Shown here: one piece after another, positions 1 to 3,408 of the stretch
Numbering within the stretch: the stretch's first letter is position 1
How the letters are laid out: each line of letters opens with the position of its first letter
NCBI GenBank assembly: GCA_943359405.1
Contig: CALRHO010000050.1
Span: 1 to 6,025, forward strand
Source of the DNA: Candidatus Nomurabacteria bacterium
GTDB taxonomy: Bacteria > Patescibacteriota > Minisyncoccia > Phycocordibacterales > UBA918
DNA: 6,025 bases
Direction of reading: 5' to 3'
Notes under the pieces: generated by a model
Database searches by the model: none
What the model saw: only the letters and a program-made list of their open reading frames with translations
What the model was told of the DNA's origin: nothing
Program-made: the position numbers and the translations under genes

Positions 1-231
1 GAGGTGGTGCTCGGTATTCTCATTCCGCAACTGGTGCAGGTCGTGCTATACCACGCGCTTCTTGAGAGTAAAGCCAGTGAGCACAGCGCCCGCATGGTGG
101 CGATGAAGAATGCGACCGATAAGAGTAAAGAGGTAGTGAAGGCGCTTACAATTAAATTTAACAAGCAGCGCCAGGCAGCGATTACGGCCGAAGTGAGTGA
201 AATCACCGCCGGGGTGGAAGCGATGAAGTAA
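1..231 (+). CDS. atpG: ATP synthase F1 gamma subunit, C-terminal fragment
   Basis: This is the C-terminal 76 codons of the gamma subunit, the central rotor shaft of F1 that turns inside the alpha3-beta3 ring. The gene enters open from the window's left edge: the first codon (gag) is in frame, so the GTG at 4 is internal and not a start. The recognisable family signature is the C-terminal helix, including the run SEHSARMVAMKNATD, followed by a charged stretch and FNKQRQAAITAEVSEI, which matches the conserved gamma C-terminus (SEHxARMxAMKxATDN...RQAxITxEIxEI). The protein ends AGVEAMK with a TAA stop. AtpD follows 87 bases downstream, the canonical order. The stop overlaps an ATG (TAATG at 229-233) that opens a 17-codon ORF, described under findings. 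The assignment is very secure; the missing N-terminal part cannot be assessed. Confidence 0.97.
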   Translation, partial: EVVLGILIPQLVQVVLYHALLESKASEHSARMVAMKNATDKSKEVVKALTIKFNKQRQAAITAEVSEITAGVEAMK

Positions 232-258
232 TGCTAAGCAACGGGGCGCACCAAGTCC

Positions 259-300
259 GTACGTCCACTGCTCAGTGGTACTGAGTCTTTACTAACGTAC
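259..300 (+). promoter_or_regulatory. Nested inverted repeat in the atpG-atpD gap, possible RNA control element
   Basis: An outer 6-bp perfect stem (GTACGT 259-264 with ACGTAC 295-300) encloses a 6-bp perfect hairpin (CTCAGT 271-276, loop GGT, ACTGAG 280-285). An alternative hairpin, CCACT 265-269 with AGTGG 274-278, overlaps the inner one and excludes it. The element lies 18 bases before the atpD ATG. After the inner hairpin there is only TCTTT, not a long U-tract, so a strong terminator is unlikely. Its role is inferred: it could be an RNA-processing or stability site, or a modulator of beta-subunit synthesis. The outer arm is itself a palindrome and GTAC is common in this window, so the outer pairing could be chance. 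Confidence 0.4.
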
Positions 301-318
301 AAGCCATTAAAAAAAATT

Positions 319-1695
319 ATGAGCACCAAAACTGGCACCATTACCCAAATCATCGGCCCGATTGTCGACGTTCACTTCAAGGACGGCGTACCGGAGCTAC
401 TATCCGCTCTCACTATCGACAAAGACGGTGGCGAAACCCTCACGCTCGAGGTCGCGCAGCACGTGGGCCTCAACCGCGTGCGCGCAATTGCGATGCAGGA
501 CACGCAGGGACTCACCAGAGGCATGGTCGTGAAGGACACTGGTGCACCTATCAGTGTCCCTGTCGGCGAGGCCTCACTCGGCCGCCTCTTCAACGTCCTC
601 GGCGAGACCCTCGACGGTAAGGGCGAGGTAAAGGCTAATCGTACACGCGCCATTCACCAGGATGCACCGGCCTTTACCGAGCAGTCGACCAAGACCGAGG
701 TCTTCGAGACCGGTATCAAATCGGTCGACCTCCTCGCTCCCTTTATCAAGGGTGGTAAGGTCGGTCTCTTCGGTGGTGCTGGTGTAGGGAAGACGGTGCT
801 CATTCAGGAACTCATTCACAACGTAGCCAGCCAGCACGGTGGCTACTCGGTGTTCGCTGGTGTTGGAGAGCGCGTACGTGAAGGAAATGACTTGTACCAC
901 GAAATGAAGGACTCCGGCGTGCTTGATAAAACTGCCTTGGTTTTTGGCCAGATGAACGAGGTACCCGGTGCTCGTGCGCGCGTGGGCCTTACCGGCCTTA
1001 CCATGGCTGAGGCGCTGCGTGATGAAGGTTCGGGTAAAGATGTGCTGTTTTTTATGGACAACGTCTTCCGCTTTACGCAGGCTGGTCAGGAGGTGTCATC
1101 CCTCCTCGGCCGCGTATCGTCAGCAGTAGGCTACCAGCCAACCCTGGCCGAAGAAATGGGTAAGATGCAGGAGCGTATCACCTCCACCAAGAAGGGCTCA
1201 ATCACCTCGGTACAGGCTGTGTACGTACCTGCCGACGACCTTACCGACCCAGCGCCAGCTACCACCTTCTCGCACCTCGACTCAACGGTGGTACTCAGTC
1301 GCCAGCTTGCGTCCCTCGGTATCTACCCAGCCATTGACCCACTGGAGAGTAACTCCTCAGCCCTCGATCCAATGATTGTCGGTGAAGAGCACTACCGTGT
1401 GGCCCAAGGGGTAAAGATGGTGCTCCAGCGCTACAAAGACCTTCAGGACATTATTGCTATCCTTGGTATCGAAGAACTCTCAGAAGAAGACAAGACCACC
1501 GTGTACCGCGCCCGCAAGATTCAGCGCTTTATGTCACAGCCATTCTCCGTAGCCGAAGTCTTCACGGGTGCGCCGGGTAAGTACGTTACCCTTGCCGAGA
1601 CCGTCCGCGGCTTTGGCGAAATCCTCGACGGTAAGCACGATGATAAAAACGAGCAGGCCTTCTACATGAAGGGCGGGATTGAAGAAGTAAACTAA
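319..1695 (+). CDS. atpD: ATP synthase F1 beta subunit (catalytic)
   Basis: This is a complete beta subunit of 458 residues, the normal family length. It makes ATP from ADP and phosphate at the three catalytic sites of F1, on the cytoplasmic side. The order is N-terminal beta-barrel (about 1-80), nucleotide-binding core, and C-terminal helical domain. The P-loop GGAGVGKT is at 152-159 (K158, T159), the catalytic glutamate in GVGER is E184, the Walker B aspartate in DVLFFMD is D247, the FRF arginine is R251, and the adenine-packing tyrosine in GIYPAIDP is Y336. The C-terminal DELSEED motif reads EELSEED (385-391). Several near-invariant positions differ from textbook sequences: GERV (T to V, 186), NEVPG (P to V, 215) and GRVSS (GRMPS, 266-267). 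The catalytic residues are intact, so the enzyme should be active. The ATG at 319 gives the standard N-terminus (TGTITQIIGPIVDV). No Shine-Dalgarno precedes it; there is an A-rich run at 309-316 instead. Confidence 0.99.
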   Translation: MSTKTGTITQIIGPIVDVHFKDGVPELLSALTIDKDGGETLTLEVAQHVGLNRVRAIAMQDTQGLTRGMVVKDTGAPISVPVGEASLGRLFNVLGETLDGKGEVKANRTRAIHQDAPAFTEQSTKTEVFETGIKSVDLLAPFIKGGKVGLFGGAGVGKTVLIQELIHNVASQHGGYSVFAGVGERVREGNDLYHEMKDSGVLDKTALVFGQMNEVPGARARVGLTGLTMAEALRDEGSGKDVLFFMDNVFRFTQAGQEVSSLLGRVSSAVGYQPTLAEEMGKMQERITSTKKGSITSVQAVYVPADDLTDPAPATTFSHLDSTVVLSRQLASLGIYPAIDPLESNSSALDPMIVGEEHYRVAQGVKMVLQRYKDLQDIIAILGIEELSEEDKTTVYRARKIQRFMSQPFSVAEVFTGAPGKYVTLAETVRGFGEILDGKHDDKNEQAFYMKGGIEEVN

Positions 1696-1712
1696 CGTCA
1701 TCAGCGTGCTGG

Positions 1713-1725
1713 AGCAGCAACTGCT
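1713..1725 (+). other. Small hairpin in the atpD-atpC gap
   Basis: A perfect 5-bp inverted repeat, AGCAG 1713-1717 with CTGCT 1721-1725 and a CAA loop, lies in the 50-base gap between atpD and atpC, just after a weaker CAGC/GCTG pair (1702-1711). No T-tract follows, so it is not a convincing terminator. It may be an RNA-stability or processing structure, or chance. It is listed because the preceding operon gap also has a hairpin. Confidence 0.25.
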
Positions 1726-1745
1726 TGAAATAACAACTTAGAACT

Positions 1746-1994
1746 GTGTCAAACAAAACCTTTCATCTCACCATCGCCCGTGTCGACCAGCCGCTGTTTG
1801 CTGGTGCGGTCGTATCTGCCATTGTGCCTGGAGTCGCTGGTGAAATGACCATCCTTCCCGGACACACCGCCCTGATTTCACCCCTCGGCCCCGGCAAGGT
1901 TCGCCTCACGACCGCCGCTGGTGACACGCAGGATTATGATGTTGCTACTGGCACCCTCGAGGTAAGCGATAATAGTGCTACTATCTTGCTGTAA
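1746..1994 (+). CDS. atpC: ATP synthase F1 epsilon subunit, short form without C-terminal helices
   Basis: This complete protein of 82 residues matches the N-terminal beta-sandwich domain of epsilon, which binds gamma and the c-ring and is needed for coupling. Family marks are QPLFAGAV (about 15-22), the VPGVAGEMTILPGHTALISPL stretch (about 28-48) and a final strand LEVSDNSATILL. Typical bacterial epsilons are about 130-140 residues; the missing part is the two-helix C-terminal domain that can extend into F1 and inhibit ATP hydrolysis. The ORF ends in TAA with a terminator directly behind it, so the shortness looks real and not like a frameshift. The start is GTG: an in-frame TAA at 1731-1733 rules out any longer version. 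There is no Shine-Dalgarno within 20 bases. Short epsilons are known in some other lineages, so this is a variant and not a broken gene. Confidence 0.95.
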   Translation: MSNKTFHLTIARVDQPLFAGAVVSAIVPGVAGEMTILPGHTALISPLGPGKVRLTTAAGDTQDYDVATGTLEVSDNSATILL

Positions 1995-2010
1995 CTGACC
2001 CCAACACAAG

Positions 2011-2041
2011 ACAAACCCCGCCTACAGAGGCGGGGGTTTGT
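2011..2041. terminator. Bidirectional terminator between atpC and the convergent HAD gene
   Basis: ACAAACCCCGCC (2011-2022) pairs with GGCGGGGGTTTGT (2029-2041) with one bulged G. An extra T-A pair (2023/2028) closes the loop to four bases. The GC-rich core is flanked by A/T, and TTGTTT follows on the plus strand. It starts 17 bases after the atpC stop and ends 4 bases before the stop of the minus-strand gene, so it probably serves both. The U-tract is broken by G, so efficiency could be moderate. Confidence 0.88.
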
Positions 2042-2044
2042 TGT

Positions 2045-2743
2045 TTACCTAAGTACTTCCCGAAGCTTCTCGTAGGTATCGTGATGGTCACGTACCCGCA
2101 CAGTCTCAATAACCCCTATTACTGACTCGTCATTACCACCAGGATAGAGTCCGTCACCAAAGTACACACAAGCATCAGCGTCCCAGCCAAGGTGTTCAAT
2201 TAGTTTTGCGACATTAGCGCCCTTGTGGCGGTCTTTGTGGATGTAGTCAAAACTGGTCGAACCGCCAATCTTCACGACAATCTCGTCAGATTCTAGCGGT
2301 ACACGAGCGAGGAGATCCAGCCGCCTTGCGGCATCGGGGTCATAGAGTCGCTTTACCTCATGAGGCGCATGGTTGCCGACCGGACTAAAAGTGATTTGGG
2401 CACCGCGGTCTTCAATCGGCACATACTCGTGGCCGAGTTCGTGGTCAAGGTGTGCTACCAGTCGGTCAATGTGAGCAAGGATTTCCTCGCGGTGTCGGTC
2501 TTCAAGTGGTGCATACCATAGTTCGCTATCGGTAGGGTCAAGGCCATGGTTGCCATTTTGTGCCAACGTGTAACGGCGCACATCGCCCACCTGCGAGGCA
2601 ATGCGCGTCCGCTCGCCACCAGAGACTATGATGATGTCTTGGGGTAGCGACCGAAGTAACTGGTCCATTTCTGGCAAGACAGGACTGCGGGCCGGACTAA
2701 TGGTTTGATCCATATCAAAGAAAAGATGGCGATAGCGTGACAT
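2045..2743 (-). CDS. HAD-IIB family protein, phosphomannomutase (PMM)-like
   Basis: This is a cytoplasmic HAD-superfamily protein of 232 residues, close to the length of eukaryotic-type phosphomannomutase. From the ATG: motif I FFDMDQT (D10 nucleophile, D12 acid/base), a phosphate-loop-like SPAR (R19), motif II VSGG (S41), AQNG (63-64), IEDRGAQITFSPVGN (R113 and 120-124), GGSTSFD (160-166), motif III lysine K174, and FGDGLYPGGND (195-205). The blocks GGxxSFD and FGDxxxPGGND are typical of PMM1/PMM2-type enzymes, which interconvert mannose-6- and mannose-1-phosphate for GDP-mannose. However, the usual G after the second Asp is Q, and the Arg of SPIGR (PMM2 R134, numbering recalled) is N. A related sugar-phosphate phosphatase is therefore possible. 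The start is uncertain: a GTG at 2764 would add seven residues, but the ATG at 2743 puts the nucleophile at a family-like position. Neither has a Shine-Dalgarno. Family confidence is high; exact reaction is low. Confidence 0.9.
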   Translation of the reverse strand: MSRYRHLFFDMDQTISPARSPVLPEMDQLLRSLPQDIIIVSGGERTRIASQVGDVRRYTLAQNGNHGLDPTDSELWYAPLEDRHREEILAHIDRLVAHLDHELGHEYVPIEDRGAQITFSPVGNHAPHEVKRLYDPDAARRLDLLARVPLESDEIVVKIGGSTSFDYIHKDRHKGANVAKLIEHLGWDADACVYFGDGLYPGGNDESVIGVIETVRVRDHHDTYEKLREVLR

Positions 2744-2746
2744 ACC

Positions 2747-2754
2747 ACTATAGT
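2747..2754. promoter_or_regulatory. Possible symmetric -10 element in the divergent region
   Basis: The palindrome ACTATAGT reads TATAGT on both strands, 5 of 6 matches to TATAAT. It lies between the divergent HAD and membrane-protein genes. On the plus strand it would give a leader of about 48 bases to the ATG at 2810. On the minus strand the overlapping TACTAT (2755-2750) would start transcription at or very near the ATG at 2743, a leaderless message. I see no good -35 box for either direction at 16-18 bases, so this is weak. Confidence 0.3.
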
Positions 2755-2809
2755 AACGATTCACAAGCTCGTAACGTTGCGTTTTGTACCCATGGTATGC
2801 TGGTTGGGT

Positions 2810-3355
2810 ATGGAAACACTCGTGATAGTAGCAACCATTGCACAGGGGGTCGCGATTTCACTCGGAGTTGGTACTTCTACCATCGCAATCGTTAGTTTCT
2901 TTGGAGCGATTGCAGATGGCACCATTGATAAGACGGAGCGATATATGCTCGGCTTTATCTACTATGTGCTCCGGGTGGCCATGGTTATCATCATGCTCAC
3001 CATGCTCGCGCTCTTTTCGGCGGAAGCGATAACGACGGGCACGATTACACTCACTACCGCTTCGGTGAGCACCATACTGCTCGTCTGCACACTCTACGCC
3101 AATGCCATCCTCATGACCATGCGGGTCATGCCGTCCACCGTTGGCCCCGCACTGCAGGCCGCTACGTGGTATACCCTGGGCACCATGGCAAGCCTTAACT
3201 CACTGGGCCTTGTTACCTTTGGCATAATCCCATTCTTCCTTGGGTACGTAAGTATCATTCTACTCGCAATTGCGCTGGTCAATAGCGTCATGGCCATCAT
3301 GAAGCAGCGACGACAGTTGACACAACCAACCCCCCCACCACCGACCACGCCGTAA
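2810..3355 (+). CDS. Multi-pass membrane protein of unknown function with proline-rich tail
   Basis: I do not recognise this 181-residue protein. It is strongly hydrophobic, with about five predicted membrane segments (from the ATG at 2810: roughly 2-34, 46-70, 81-104, 116-139, 140-163). The first loop carries ADGTIDKTER (35-44), which resembles the DGxIDxxE stretch of TerB-type domains, but the rest does not look like TerB. The tail KQRRQLTQPTPPPPTTP (165-181) is basic then proline/threonine-rich. Basic residues in loops 1 and 3 and in the tail fit an N-out, C-in topology by the positive-inside rule. The start is uncertain: a TTG at 2777 or an ATG at 2792 would add 11 or 6 residues. I prefer 2810 because it starts at the hydrophobic stretch. 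No Shine-Dalgarno is seen. It diverges from the HAD gene and is followed by its own terminator, so it is probably transcribed alone. Confidence 0.85.
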   Translation: METLVIVATIAQGVAISLGVGTSTIAIVSFFGAIADGTIDKTERYMLGFIYYVLRVAMVIIMLTMLALFSAEAITTGTITLTTASVSTILLVCTLYANAILMTMRVMPSTVGPALQAATWYTLGTMASLNSLGLVTFGIIPFFLGYVSIILLAIALVNSVMAIMKQRRQLTQPTPPPPTTP

Positions 3356-3356
3356 T

Positions 3357-3395
3357 CAAAAACACCCGCTTCCTCATTTGGAGCGGGTGTTTTTG
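3357..3395. terminator. Strong bidirectional terminator between convergent genes
   Basis: A perfect 14-bp stem pairs CAAAAACACCCGCT (3357-3370) with AGCGGGTGTTTTTG (3382-3395). Two further loop pairs are possible (3371-3381 wobble, 3372-3380). The A5 and T5 ends give a U-tract on both strands, so it can stop transcription from the membrane-protein gene (stop 2 bases before it) and from the RND gene (stop codon ending 14 bases from it). Confidence 0.94.
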
Positions 3396-3408
3396 TTGCT
3401 GTTTTTGG

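Noticed and set aside
265..290. Rho-independent terminator within the atpG-atpD gap
   Set aside because: The hairpin stem is only 6 bp with a short TCTTT after it, and it would cut off essential atpD and atpC. An RNA-processing or translation element is more plausible.
372..1061. Open frames on the minus strand opposite atpD
   Set aside because: They lie wholly within the strongly conserved atpD, resemble no family I know, and are explained by codon bias in the sense strand.
2777..2809. Longer N-terminus for the membrane protein from TTG 2777 or ATG 2792
   Set aside because: The added residues (MRFVPMVCWLG) are unlike a conserved start and no ribosome-binding site supports them. The possibility is kept open in the feature text.
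2838..3348. Frames overlapping the membrane-protein gene on both strands
   Set aside because: The frame starting at 2810 has regular hydrophobic segments and ends at a terminator; the others are arginine-rich or cysteine-rich shadows.
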